Below are positions 17,903-27,002 of a DNA stretch of 64,000 nt, piece after piece. Below the pieces are notes generated by a model that worked only from the letters and a program-made list of their open reading frames with translations, searched no databases and had not been told where the DNA came from. Source of the stretch: Planktothricoides raciborskii GIHE-MW2 (GTDB lineage: Bacteria > Cyanobacteriota > Cyanobacteriia > Cyanobacteriales > Laspinemataceae); assembly GCF_040564635.1 (NCBI RefSeq), contig NZ_CP159837.1:7117001-7181000 (forward strand). The letters are read 5' to 3'. Within the stretch, counting starts at the first letter, position 1. Each line of letters begins with the position of its first letter. The position numbers and the translations under genes were made by a program.

Positions 17903-18730
17903 ATGGTATCACCATCAGAAAATCAACTAATTAACAACTCCCCCAACGCCAACGCCCAAGATTTTCTCGTGATTTCAAATGTAGTTAAAAGCTTTAAAAA
18001 AGCAGATGGCAGTGAATTTGTGGTGTTAAATGGCATTAATTTAACCGTTGGTAACAAAGAATATGTCTCGGTCATTGGTCACTCTGGCTGTGGAAAATCA
18101 ACATTAGTCAGGATTGTGGCTGGTTTAGAAAAACCCACATCAGGACTTGTCACCCTTGAAGGGAAAATGATTCGGAAGCCCGGTGCCGAAAGAATGATGG
18201 TGTTTCAAGGTTATGCCTTACTGCCTTGGTTAACGGTCAGAGAAAATATTAGATTAGCCGTAGATGAGGTTTTCAAAACTAGCAGCAAAGCGGAAAAAAT
18301 TAGCATTGTCAATGAACATATTGAAATGGTAAATCTGACGGCGGCGGCGGATAAATATCCCCATGAACTTTCCGGGGGAATGAAACAAAGGGTAGGAGTT
18401 GCCCGGGCTTTAGCCACCCGCCCTAAATTATTATTATTAGATGAACCTTTTGGGGCTTTAGATGCCTTAACTCGGCCTAAATTACAACAACAGGTGATTG
18501 AGATTTGGGAAAATCATCGTCAAGCGGTAATGATGATTACCCATGATGTAGATGAGGCGATTTTTATGTCTGACCGGGTGGTGATGATGAGTAATGGCCC
18601 TAATGCTACTATTGGTAAAGTGCTGGATATTCCTTTACCACGCCCCAGGCACGCCCATGAAATCCGGGAAACCTCGGAATATTATGAATTACGCAATCAG
18701 GCTTTAGATTTTCTGGAAATGTATCAGTAA
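17903..18730 (+). CDS. ABC transporter ATP-binding protein, NrtD/TauB-like
   Basis: A 275-residue ATPase with Walker A GHSGCGKST, Q-loop MVFQGYALLPWLTV, signature LSGGMKQRVGVARALA, Walker B LLLLDEPFGALD and H-loop MMITHDVDEAI. This is the NitT/TauT subfamily that partners the two genes just upstream. AAGAGGAATTCCGAC precedes the ATG. The C-terminus (LPRPRHAHEIRETSEYYELR) matches the nitrate/sulfonate-type subfamily. It closes the riboswitch-led operon. Confidence 0.93.
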   Translation: MVSPSENQLINNSPNANAQDFLVISNVVKSFKKADGSEFVVLNGINLTVGNKEYVSVIGHSGCGKSTLVRIVAGLEKPTSGLVTLEGKMIRKPGAERMMVFQGYALLPWLTVRENIRLAVDEVFKTSSKAEKISIVNEHIEMVNLTAAADKYPHELSGGMKQRVGVARALATRPKLLLLDEPFGALDALTRPKLQQQVIEIWENHRQAVMMITHDVDEAIFMSDRVVMMSNGPNATIGKVLDIPLPRPRHAHEIRETSEYYELRNQALDFLEMYQ

Positions 18731-18894
18731 AATCCGCTCATAGGTGATGAGAAATATATTTTATTTTTAACGGGTATATTTCTCTCGCCAAGAGACAAAG
18801 AGATATTGGTCAAATTATCTCGCCCGCTATGCCTGAAATTTGCTCTTGATGATTCTGAATGGTTTTTGATATCTAAAATTTAACGAATTAACCA

Positions 18895-19500
18895 ATGCAC
18901 ATAAAATTTTCTCAAGATATTGAGTCGTTGCTCAATCGATTGTCAGAGCACCCTTTAACCATTGGAGAAATTATGGGAGAAACCGCTGAACATGGATTTA
19001 GTTTGAGTATTGGTTTATTGGTTTTGCCTTTCTTGTTTCCCATGCCTCCTGGATTATCTACTCCCTTGGGTTTAGCCTGTTTTTTCTTAGCAATCCAAAT
19101 GACATTAGGTTTACATTCTCCCTGGCTGCCTAAAAAAGTCACCAGATTCGTATTTCCTAGTGCTTTTAGTCTTTATTTGTTGCAAAATCTCAAACGAGTT
19201 ACGGCTTGGTTAGAAAAAATTGTGCGTCCTCGTATGTTAAAAATTGCTAAAAATCCATATATCTGGAGAGTGAATGGATTCTGTATTGCTTGGATGGCAT
19301 TTTTCTTAATGTTACCAATTCCTTTGACTAATTCTATACCGGCGATCGGGATTTTATTCTTGGCCGTAGCAACTTTGGAATCCGATGGTTTATTAATGTG
19401 TTTAGGGTATGCCTCAACGGTATTTAATACCCTATTTTTTGGGTTTCTGGGATATGCTTTTTGGTTAGCGCCGAATTTGTTACCTAATATTTTTAAATAG
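18895..19500 (+). CDS. ExoD-like exopolysaccharide synthesis membrane protein
   Basis: A 201-residue ExoD-family protein: an N-terminal TIGEIMGETAEHGFSLSIGLL helix region, the conserved FLFPMPPGLSTPLG loop, IQMTLGLHSPWLP, and a C-terminal membrane part with LPIPLTNSIPAIGILFLAVATLESDG. Four or five membrane segments are likely. ExoD was first linked to exopolysaccharide and symbiosis in rhizobia; its biochemical role is unknown. The 164-bp gap from the ATPase gene suggests separate transcription. The 298-bp region after the stop has AT-rich DNA with two HIP1 sites and no gene. Confidence 0.85.
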   Translation: MHIKFSQDIESLLNRLSEHPLTIGEIMGETAEHGFSLSIGLLVLPFLFPMPPGLSTPLGLACFFLAIQMTLGLHSPWLPKKVTRFVFPSAFSLYLLQNLKRVTAWLEKIVRPRMLKIAKNPYIWRVNGFCIAWMAFFLMLPIPLTNSIPAIGILFLAVATLESDGLLMCLGYASTVFNTLFFGFLGYAFWLAPNLLPNIFK

Positions 19501-19798
19501 CTCCCCCCTAACCCCCTAAAAAACGCCACTCTGATTTTGGTAATTTTGCCAGAGGTCTAGTGCATCATTATTTTTAAGGGGGGTATTTGGCAATTTAGCA
19601 CTTTTGTTTCATAAAAAATTCTTGTGTAATTGATTGATTAACATTGATGGCTGGTTTAGTGAAATCATGGTAGGCGATCGCTGTTTTCCCAAACAAAAAA
19701 ATAATGATGGTTTAGGGCGCTATTTTTTTATGCTACTTTTTTATTCTATTGACCAGAAATTGCGATCGCGCCTAAACCACCCTAGCAAAAATTCCAAT

Positions 19799-20500
19799 TT
19801 AATCGGAATCTAAATCTCCAGATAAACGCTTTAATTCAGGGAGATTTAATAAAGTAATGACCGCGCCGTCGATTTCTATCAGTCTTTCTTGACTCAACTT
19901 AGCAAATACTCGCGAAAGTGTCTCTGGAATCGTCGCCAGTAACGCCGCTAACTGGCCTTTGGTAATATCTAATTTTACTTGATTTTGCAGAATATTTAAT
20001 GCGGGATTATCTCGTTGTAAATTATTCAAATAGAGCAAATATGAGGCAAGTCGCCCCGGAACTTCTTTAAAAGAAAGGTTTTCAATTATCTTGGTAAAAT
20101 GCCGTAATTTGCGAGCCAAAATTCCTAACATTTGCATCCCTAAACTGGGATATTTTTCCAGCAGCGAGATAAGAGCAGCACGGGGAAAAAATAAAAGTTC
20201 GGTGGGTTCGATCGCTGCGGCAGAAGCGGGAAAACATTGGCCATCAAATGCCGGAACTTCGGCAAATTGTTCCCCCACCCCAAATATATGTAAAATCTGT
20301 TCTTTCCCCTCTGGAGACAGTTTAAAAACTTTGACTCGTCCGACAACAACGAGAAAAAAACCTCGCCCTTCATCTCCTTGCCAAAATATTACTTCATTTT
20401 TTTGATAAGTTTGCGCGATCGCAATTTGGGCTAAAGCCTGGATATTTTCTGGGGATAGTCCCTGAAAAAACTGGGTTTGGGCTAAAAAATCTTGAATCAT
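19799..20500 (-). CDS. Crp/Fnr-family transcriptional regulator
   Basis: A 233-residue regulator: cyclic-nucleotide-type sensor domain at about 1-125 (FWQGDEGRGFFLVVVGRVKVFKLSPEGKEQ split across two strands), a dimer helix, and a helix-turn-helix at about 170-215 (TKGQLAALLATIPETLSRVFAKL). There is only one cysteine, so it is not an iron-sulfur FNR. The cAMP-contact RxE/R-S signature of true CRP is not seen, so a haem-type Dnr/NO sensor or an apo-regulator is more likely (inference). It is divergent from the methyltransferase-cupin pair, with an FNR-type palindrome between them. Confidence 0.9.
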   Translation of the reverse strand: MIQDFLAQTQFFQGLSPENIQALAQIAIAQTYQKNEVIFWQGDEGRGFFLVVVGRVKVFKLSPEGKEQILHIFGVGEQFAEVPAFDGQCFPASAAAIEPTELLFFPRAALISLLEKYPSLGMQMLGILARKLRHFTKIIENLSFKEVPGRLASYLLYLNNLQRDNPALNILQNQVKLDITKGQLAALLATIPETLSRVFAKLSQERLIEIDGAVITLLNLPELKRLSGDLDSD

Positions 20501-20617
20501 AACTTTGATTATTTGTTATTTGTTGTTGGTTCTTAGTTATTTTATCCTTAAAATTGGTTATTTTATCCTCAAATAACCAATAACGCATCCTGTCAACGGT
20601 CAACAATGATCAATTTT

Positions 20618-20631
20618 TTGACTTAAGTCAA
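20618..20631. promoter_or_regulatory. FNR/Dnr-type operator palindrome TTGA-N6-TCAA
   Basis: TTGACTTAAGTCAA is a perfect 14-bp palindrome matching the TTGA-N6-TCAA pattern bound by Fnr/Dnr/NNR-type Crp-family regulators. It lies 118 bp upstream of the divergent Crp/Fnr gene and about 195 bp before the methyltransferase start, so the neighbouring regulator is the obvious candidate to bind it. Confidence 0.65.
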
Positions 20632-20660
20632 GGATCTTAGCTGTGGTGAGTCATAAGCTA

Positions 20661-20779
20661 GATATAGGCAACGGATAGATATAGGCAACGGATAGATATC
20701 GGCAGCGGATAGATATCGGCAACGGATAGATATCGGCAACGGATAGATATCGGCAACGGATAGATATCAGCAACGGATA
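20661..20779. repeat. seven 17-bp tandem repeats (GATATCGGCAACGGATA)
   Basis: Seven contiguous 17-bp units with minor changes (GATATAGG in the first two, one CAGCGG, one CAGCAACGG) fill the space between the operator palindrome and the methyltransferase gene. Related GGCAACGGATAG words form another tandem repeat at 42641-42782. Confidence 0.92.
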
Positions 20780-20825
20780 GTTGATGTTTGCTTTTTATTG
20801 TTTTTTATTGGAGAAAATTTTGACG

Positions 20826-21617
20826 ATGAGTGCTTCAAAATTATCGAGTGACCAGTTAGACAAGATGCCCGGTCATTGGGTTTTGGCTAAGATGGGCAAA
20901 CGGGTTTTGCGTCCAGGGGGACGCAAATTGACTGAAAAAATGTTGGATAGTTTAAATATCCAATCGGACGATCGCGTGGTGGAGTTTGCCCCCGGTTTAG
21001 GGTTTACAGCCCAGTTAACTTTGCAACATCAACCGGCATTTTATACGGCGATTGAACGGGATGAAACCGCCGCCCAAAAAGTTCGAGGCTATTTGACAGG
21101 CGATCGCCAAAAATGTGTGGTTGCTAGTGCAGAAAATACCGGGTTAGCAACGGGTTCAGCAACGGTAGTTTATGGGGAAGCAATGTTATCAATGCAATCC
21201 CCCCAACAAAAACAGAAAATTGTTTCCGAAGCCGCCCGGTTACTCGAAACTGGAGGGCGATATGGGATTCACGAATTGTGTATTGAAATCGATCATTTGG
21301 AGGTGGGTAAAAGAGAAGAAATTAGACGGGCGATCGCTCAAGATATTCATCACGGAACCTGGCCTTTAACCGCGACGGAATGGCAAGCTTTGTTAGCCTC
21401 TCAAGGGTTTACGACTCAGACTCATGCTACGGTTCCCATGCAATTACTGGAACCCCAAAGAGTTATTGAAGATGAAGGCATTGCGGGAGCAATTCGTTTT
21501 GGGTGGAATTTAATCAATCATCCCACAGCCATTCAGCGAGTTTTGTCAATGCGGCAAATTTTCCACAAATATCAAGACTACCTCAAAGGAATCATGTTAG
21601 TGGGTGTAAAATCCTAG
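20826..21617 (+). CDS. SAM-dependent methyltransferase
   Basis: A 263-residue class I methyltransferase with SAM-binding motif VVEFAPGLGFTAQL and a following acidic strand end (AIERDE). A later AARLLETGGRYGIHELC segment fits motif V/VI. The N-terminus MPGHWVLAKMGKRVLRPGG is like small methyltransferases of the UbiE/phospholipid type, but no substrate can be assigned. ATG 20826 follows TTGGAGAAAATT; the frame open from 20781 is discounted because it starts inside the leader beside the repeats. It precedes the cupin gene by 11 bp, so the two form an operon, probably under the divergent Crp/Fnr regulator. Confidence 0.82.
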   Translation: MSASKLSSDQLDKMPGHWVLAKMGKRVLRPGGRKLTEKMLDSLNIQSDDRVVEFAPGLGFTAQLTLQHQPAFYTAIERDETAAQKVRGYLTGDRQKCVVASAENTGLATGSATVVYGEAMLSMQSPQQKQKIVSEAARLLETGGRYGIHELCIEIDHLEVGKREEIRRAIAQDIHHGTWPLTATEWQALLASQGFTTQTHATVPMQLLEPQRVIEDEGIAGAIRFGWNLINHPTAIQRVLSMRQIFHKYQDYLKGIMLVGVKS

Positions 21618-21628
21618 GAGATGTAACA

Positions 21629-21940
21629 ATGAACTATCAATATATTGCTGATTTAGCCAAAGAAATGGAAATTCCCAAAGCGGGAATTCTCACGCGAGTT
21701 CTGTATCAAGACGAGCGGGTAAAAGCGGTAATTTTTGGTTTTGATACGGGTCAAGAACTTTCCGAACATACCGCCTCAGTACCCGCAATTCTGTCAATGG
21801 TTAAAGGGTCAGCAAAAATTACTCTGGGAGAGGATATTTTAGAAGCGGAAGCAGGGGCTTGGATTCATCTGAATGCACAGTTGCCTCACAGTATTTTGGC
21901 CAAAACCCCGGTGGTGATGTTGCTGCTTTTGCTGAGATAA
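21629..21940 (+). CDS. small cupin-domain protein
   Basis: A 103-residue single cupin. Metal-binding-like positions appear in QELSEHTASVPAIL and the later AGAWIHLNAQLPHSILA. The start at 21629 has TAGGAGATG just before it. Cupins next to Crp/Fnr regulators are often metal-binding sensors or small oxidases (inference). Co-transcribed with the methyltransferase; followed within 5 bp by a terminator-like hairpin. Confidence 0.85.
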   Translation: MNYQYIADLAKEMEIPKAGILTRVLYQDERVKAVIFGFDTGQELSEHTASVPAILSMVKGSAKITLGEDILEAEAGAWIHLNAQLPHSILAKTPVVMLLLLLR

Positions 21941-21944
21941 ATCT

Positions 21945-21968
21945 TAGGGTGGGACAAAACCCACCCTA
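21945..21968 (+). terminator. hairpin after the cupin gene
   Basis: Arms TAGGGTGGG (21945-21953) and CCCACCCTA (21960-21968) form a stable stem directly after the stop codon. There is no T tail, so it may be a member of the GTAGGGTGGGC repeat family that also acts as a transcript end. Confidence 0.45.
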
Positions 21969-22008
21969 CGCTTCCAAATAATACCGTTTGAAATCAAAAA
22001 TGCTTTAT

Positions 22009-22027
22009 GGGCGCAATGGTTGCGCCC
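22009..22027. repeat. GGGCGCAA-N3-TTGCGCCC palindrome
   Basis: A perfect 8-bp-stem hairpin. The flanking words ATACCGTTT and AATCAAAAAT also precede copies of this palindrome near 59993 and 60314, marking a dispersed repeat family. Confidence 0.75.
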
Positions 22028-22154
22028 AAATTGCGTGTTTGTAGCAATAATTTTTGAGGCTTAGTATCAAATTTGGCGGATTTAGGAGCAAAGTCAGATA
22101 AAATTGATATAATCTGAGATATGCTCCGGTTAATCCTGAATTTTATATTGGCTT

Positions 22155-25064
22155 ATGCGTACTGTTCAAACTCCAGGGATTCAATATTTTTGGCATCATT
22201 TTTTATCTTTTTTATATCTGAGAGAAATTATTGGACTGATTCCAGTGTTTTCCCTGACGCTGTTACTGTTTCCCTCATTAATTCCTGAAGCGCGATCGCA
22301 AATTATCCCGGATGCAACCCTGTCGAATAATTCCGTGGTTATCCCCCAGGGAAATACTTTGAACATTGAAGGGGGAACGACGGTGGGCGATCGCCTCTTT
22401 CACAGTTTCCAAGAATTTTCTATCCCCACAAATACCGAGGCATTTTTTAACAACGCTGTCAATATTTCTGACATCATCACTCGCATCACTGGTGGTCAAA
22501 TTTCTAATATTGATGGCATCTTAAGATCGAATGGCACAGCCAACTTATTAATTATCAACCCCAATGGCATCATTTTTGGTCTTAATGCCCGCTTAAATAT
22601 TGGAGGTTCTTTTTTTGCTACCACCGCCGATAGCCTTTTATTTAATGATGGTAATATTTTCAGCGCCAAGAGACCAAACCAAGCCCCAAGCTTGACGATT
22701 AATACACCAATTGGGTTACAAATGGGATCGAATCCGGGAGAAATTATCAACCAATCCCGATTTACCGATGATACAGGAAAACTGGTGGGATTGCAAGTAC
22801 AACCAGGCAAAAAATTAGGCTTAATTGGCGGAAATATTTCCCTGGATGGCGGTTATTTAACTGCACCGGAAGGAAACATTTTTTTATTATCTCTAGAAAA
22901 TAGTGTTATCACCGCAAACCAGGAAAATTATCTGATTAATGCATCATTTTTAAATCACGATTTATTATCAGTTAAAAATCATATTACCTTGTCAAAATTA
23001 GCTGCGGTAGATGCCAGTGGTAATGGCGGCGGTAGCATTCAAATCATTGGCAGAAATGTCAGCTTAGAAAATAATACTCGCATAACCGCAGATACCCTGG
23101 GAAATAATCCCGGTCAGGGCATTACCATTGAAGCAAATTTGCTAGAGTTACAAGTGGGTGCTTTAATTTCTTCCTCGACTTTTGCCGATGGAAATGCCGG
23201 AAATTTAACCGTAAATGCCACTGAATCAATTCAACTCCGTGGTGCCGCCCCAGTGGAATTTTTAGAACGAGTCGATGTCAAAGATCGAGTTTCTCAGCCT
23301 TCGGATATCAGTAGTGGTTTATTTGCCCTGACTTTTGGTAATGGAAATGCGGGAAATTTAACCATTTCTACTCAACGTTTACGGATGGAAAATGGGGCGA
23401 CTGTCACTACGATGACCGAAGGTATGGGTAACGGCGGCAATATTGTAGTAAATGCTGCCCAATTCTTGCAACTAAATGATTCAGCAATTGCATCCTACAC
23501 CAGGGGGCGTGATTTTGGCGAAGGCAACGCTGGAAATATTACCGTAAATACAGTTACGCTTTCCTCGAATGGCGCTATGATTTCAAGCAATACTCGCGGC
23601 ATTGGTGACGCTGGAAATATTAGTTTAAATGCTTCTGAATTAATTGAAGTTGCGGGGAGAGCAACCACTTCTTTTTTTGTATTTCCAGGAGTATTTGCTA
23701 ACAGTAGCCCTTCTTTTGCTGGAACCGAAGCATCGTTAAAAGATGTGGATGCGGGAAGCAGTGGTAATGTCACCGTTAATACCGGACGATTAATTGTGAG
23801 AAATGGAGCACAAATTGGGGCTGGCACATTTAGTCCTGCCCCAGGGGGAACTTTGACGGTGAATGCATCTGAATCGGTGGAAATAATTGGCACGACTCCC
23901 GATGAATTTCGCTTTCCCTCTGTGTTATTTGTGGATACGGCAGGGGCAGGAGATGCGGGTAATTTGATTGTGAATACTCAGCGATTGGTTCTGCGCGATG
24001 GAGGGCAAATTACAGCGGGTACGGTTGACCGAGGAAATGGCGGTCGTTTAATCGTGAATGCCACTGAATCTATCACACTAAGTGGTGGTGTTCCAGTTAG
24101 TGCCGATGGTGTTGACTATTTTTTTAATCGCAATGGTCAGTTTCCCAGTGCTTTGATCAGCAGTAGTGTGAGTGCTGCTTCTGGGGATGCCGGGGATTTA
24201 ACGATCGCCACGGGACGATTGCGGGTTGAGAATGGCGCTGCGGTGACGGTGGATAATCAAGGAACAGGAAATGCGGGAAATTTAGCGATCGCTGCTAATT
24301 CGATTTTTTTGGATCTTCAAGGGGTGATTATTGCTAACACTGCCTCTGGGGAAGGGGGCAATATTCAGTTACAAACTCAGGAAATTTTTCAACGGCGTGA
24401 AAGTTTAATTAGTACCACCGCTGGCAACCTAGGAAATGGCGGCAATATGACAATCGATACCCAGACTTTAGTGGCTTTAGAAAATAGCGATATTACCGCC
24501 AATGCCCAACGGGGGGCAGGGGGAAATATTATCCTCGATACTCAGGGAATGTTTGGCATTCAGTTGCGAGAACAACTGACACCAGAAAGTGATATTACCG
24601 CTAGTTCTGAATTTGGACTTTCGGGAACGGTGACAATTAATAATCCTGATGTAGATCCGACTTACGGGCTGATTAAATTACCCGAAAATGTCACCGATCC
24701 TACCAAAAGAATTGTCACCGGATGCGCGGCTAACCAAGGCAATTCTTTTATTGTCACCGGACGGGGGGGTTTACCACCAGATCCCACTTCAGTCATCCGC
24801 AGCACCACTGTCTGGCAGGATTGGCGAGATATTTCTTTAGTCGGAGATAATGAACCGGCAAGTTTTTCCCCTTCTTCCGCAAAATTCACGGCCTTTCCCA
24901 GGAGCGATTCCGCACAGGGGACGCGCAACGAGAATCGCCCTGATGAAATCACCGAAGCAACCGGGTGGGTCATTACTGCTAATGGCACGGTAGAATTAAT
25001 TGGCGATCCCCCAAATCCCATCAGAAATAATCTAGTTGAATGTGGCCAAAATTTTCATCCCTAG
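22155..25064 (+). CDS. filamentous haemagglutinin-type (TpsA-like) secreted beta-helix protein
   Basis: A 969-residue exoprotein. After a signal segment (about residues 25-48, ending PEARS) comes the two-partner-secretion domain: PDATLSNNSVV, GDRLFHSFQEFSI, TRITGGQISNIDG and the hallmark NLLIINPNGIIFG. The rest is a long run of short beta-helix repeats (GNAGNLTVNA, GNGGNIVVNA and variants). The C-terminus WVITANGTVELIGD with C-x…-C is typical of the cyanobacterial members. A TpsB outer-membrane transporter would be needed for export; none is adjacent. The role is probably surface adhesion. Confidence 0.9.
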   Translation: MRTVQTPGIQYFWHHFLSFLYLREIIGLIPVFSLTLLLFPSLIPEARSQIIPDATLSNNSVVIPQGNTLNIEGGTTVGDRLFHSFQEFSIPTNTEAFFNNAVNISDIITRITGGQISNIDGILRSNGTANLLIINPNGIIFGLNARLNIGGSFFATTADSLLFNDGNIFSAKRPNQAPSLTINTPIGLQMGSNPGEIINQSRFTDDTGKLVGLQVQPGKKLGLIGGNISLDGGYLTAPEGNIFLLSLENSVITANQENYLINASFLNHDLLSVKNHITLSKLAAVDASGNGGGSIQIIGRNVSLENNTRITADTLGNNPGQGITIEANLLELQVGALISSSTFADGNAGNLTVNATESIQLRGAAPVEFLERVDVKDRVSQPSDISSGLFALTFGNGNAGNLTISTQRLRMENGATVTTMTEGMGNGGNIVVNAAQFLQLNDSAIASYTRGRDFGEGNAGNITVNTVTLSSNGAMISSNTRGIGDAGNISLNASELIEVAGRATTSFFVFPGVFANSSPSFAGTEASLKDVDAGSSGNVTVNTGRLIVRNGAQIGAGTFSPAPGGTLTVNASESVEIIGTTPDEFRFPSVLFVDTAGAGDAGNLIVNTQRLVLRDGGQITAGTVDRGNGGRLIVNATESITLSGGVPVSADGVDYFFNRNGQFPSALISSSVSAASGDAGDLTIATGRLRVENGAAVTVDNQGTGNAGNLAIAANSIFLDLQGVIIANTASGEGGNIQLQTQEIFQRRESLISTTAGNLGNGGNMTIDTQTLVALENSDITANAQRGAGGNIILDTQGMFGIQLREQLTPESDITASSEFGLSGTVTINNPDVDPTYGLIKLPENVTDPTKRIVTGCAANQGNSFIVTGRGGLPPDPTSVIRSTTVWQDWRDISLVGDNEPASFSPSSAKFTAFPRSDSAQGTRNENRPDEITEATGWVITANGTVELIGDPPNPIRNNLVECGQNFHP

Positions 25065-25735
25065 GTCAATAAATAACTTTGAGCCCAGGGGCAATAAAGC
25101 ATCCTATCAGGATACCGTGACATCCCATCGATCAGCGTAAGTTCGGTGATCGCTCTGCCGTAAAGTTTAGATTTACTAACAAAAGAATCTTTTTGCCCGT
25201 TGCCCCTGATTTATCCTGTTCGATATGGAGATCTAGCGATGCCAAGATCATAATCGCAGGGTGCGTTTAAACAGCAGTGGTAAAATATTAAAGCCCATAT
25301 TGCTGGGAGAGAGAGGCGATCGCTCAGGATCACTGTGCCCAAATCAAAATACAAAGCCAAAAACAGGAACACTGGCAGGAATCGCGATCTGATGGTAGAC
25401 TGGGGCTAGGGTCATTACGCATATGCATCACCGATAATAGACGTGCAATTCGTTGCGTCAACAATAGGGGGTTTCTAATATAGACTATTTAAACTAGAAA
25501 CCGGTTTTATGCCCAGATATCTAGTTGACCAAGGGATGATTTTTGCCTGAAACTATATTAATCAATCAGTTACTTGTTCCTGGGCTATAAATTGTGATAT
25601 CAATCGTCGCAGCGACAATTTTAATTTTCAATGACTTTTCAAATTCTTGAAAATTATATAAGGGGGGTTATAAAATTTTATATCTTATTAATTTTTGTTA
25701 AATAAACAATCAAATATCCAAAGGTCAATGACATC
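25065..25735. other. 671-bp intergenic region
   Basis: No open frame of note, no RNA motif I recognise and no clear repeat. It contains two HIP1-type GCGATCGC sites and becomes very AT-rich in the last 200 bases before the polysaccharide cluster, where the promoter for 25736 is expected. Confidence 0.5.
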
Positions 25736-26965
25736 ATGTTTAAGCAGACAATAGCATACCTTGCTTCGGAAATTCCATCACTTTCTGCTACATTTATATA
25801 TAACGAAATTTTGGCTCTCCAGGAAAGAGGCTTACAAGTGATTACCATGTCGGTTCACTATCCGATTGTCCCGGCCAAAGAAGCAGAATTAAAAAAAATA
25901 TTAGAAAATACTCATTTTTTATATCAGCAAAAATTTACTTCGGTGATTGTAAGTAATTTGAAAGTTTTTTTCAGACATCCAAGTCGCTACCTGATTACTT
26001 TATTTTTATTGTTGAGTGATATGTGGCAAATTGGATTAATCAATCCAGAGGCGCTAAAATTGCTTTACCATTTTTTTCAAGCTAGTCAGGTAGCAAAAAT
26101 TCTAGAAGAACATCAATGTCAACATTTACATATTCATTTCGCTCATGTGCCGACACAAATTGGGATGTATGCGTCTTCACTTAGCAAGATTCCTTTTACG
26201 TTTACATCCCATGCCAACGATTTATTTGAACGAGGTCTTTTACTCAAAGAAAAAGTCAACCGATCAAAAGCGGCAATAACCATTTCAGAATACAATCGTA
26301 AATTCATGGTAAGTCAAGGATTAGACCCTCGAAAAATTAAATTGGTCAGATGCGGCATCGATACTAAGAAATACGAGTTTATTGACCATCAAAAACATAC
26401 CAATAAACAACCTGTGATTATTTCTTTGGGAAGGCTCGTCGAGAAAAAAGGAATGGACACGCTGATTTTGTCTTTAAAGAATTTGGCAGAAGGTCGGAAG
26501 GATTTTTCAGGGGAAATTGCGGGGGATGGTTTATTGATAAACGAATTAAAAAGTTTGGTTTCACAGCATAATTTGACTTCAAAAATAAATTTTAAGGGGG
26601 CGATCGCCCACGACGATGTTTTTTCTTGGATGAGACAAGCAGATATTTTTGTGTTAGCCTGCAAAGAGGATAGGAATGGAGATCAAGATGGGATTCCAGT
26701 AGTTCTGATGGAAGCGATGGCAGTGGGAATTCCAGTGGTTTCAACTGAGATTTCGGGGATTCCAGAGTTAATCCAAGATGGTGTTTCTGGTTTTTTAGCA
26801 AAACCAAACGATCCCGAATCATTAACTGAAGCGATCGAGCGCGTTTTAAATGGTTCCAAACCGATTGCCCAAATCACCAAGGCAGCTAGACAAAGGATTG
26901 TTGATGAGTTTGACCAGGATAAGAATATCGATCGGTTGTTAGACATTTTTAATCAAATTAGCTAA
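25736..26965 (+). CDS. GT4-family glycosyltransferase (colanic acid WcaL-like)
   Basis: A 409-residue retaining glycosyltransferase of the GT-B fold. The N-terminus IAYLASEIPSLSATFIYNEI is typical of WcaL/amylovoran-type enzymes. The donor-binding half starts around ISLGRLVEKKGMDTLI and carries the E-x7-E motif region GIPVVLMEAMAVGIPVVST. It acts at the cytoplasmic face on a lipid-linked sugar or capsule repeat unit. First gene of a short plus-strand pair with 27003. Confidence 0.92.
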   Translation: MFKQTIAYLASEIPSLSATFIYNEILALQERGLQVITMSVHYPIVPAKEAELKKILENTHFLYQQKFTSVIVSNLKVFFRHPSRYLITLFLLLSDMWQIGLINPEALKLLYHFFQASQVAKILEEHQCQHLHIHFAHVPTQIGMYASSLSKIPFTFTSHANDLFERGLLLKEKVNRSKAAITISEYNRKFMVSQGLDPRKIKLVRCGIDTKKYEFIDHQKHTNKQPVIISLGRLVEKKGMDTLILSLKNLAEGRKDFSGEIAGDGLLINELKSLVSQHNLTSKINFKGAIAHDDVFSWMRQADIFVLACKEDRNGDQDGIPVVLMEAMAVGIPVVSTEISGIPELIQDGVSGFLAKPNDPESLTEAIERVLNGSKPIAQITKAARQRIVDEFDQDKNIDRLLDIFNQIS

Positions 26966-27002
26966 ACTAAAATAGATTTACACATTTAAAGCAACAAAGA
27001 CA

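Noticed and set aside
20657-20780. Tandem 17-bp array considered as a CRISPR array
   Set aside because: Units are contiguous without unique spacers, so it is a simple tandem repeat; no cas gene is nearby.
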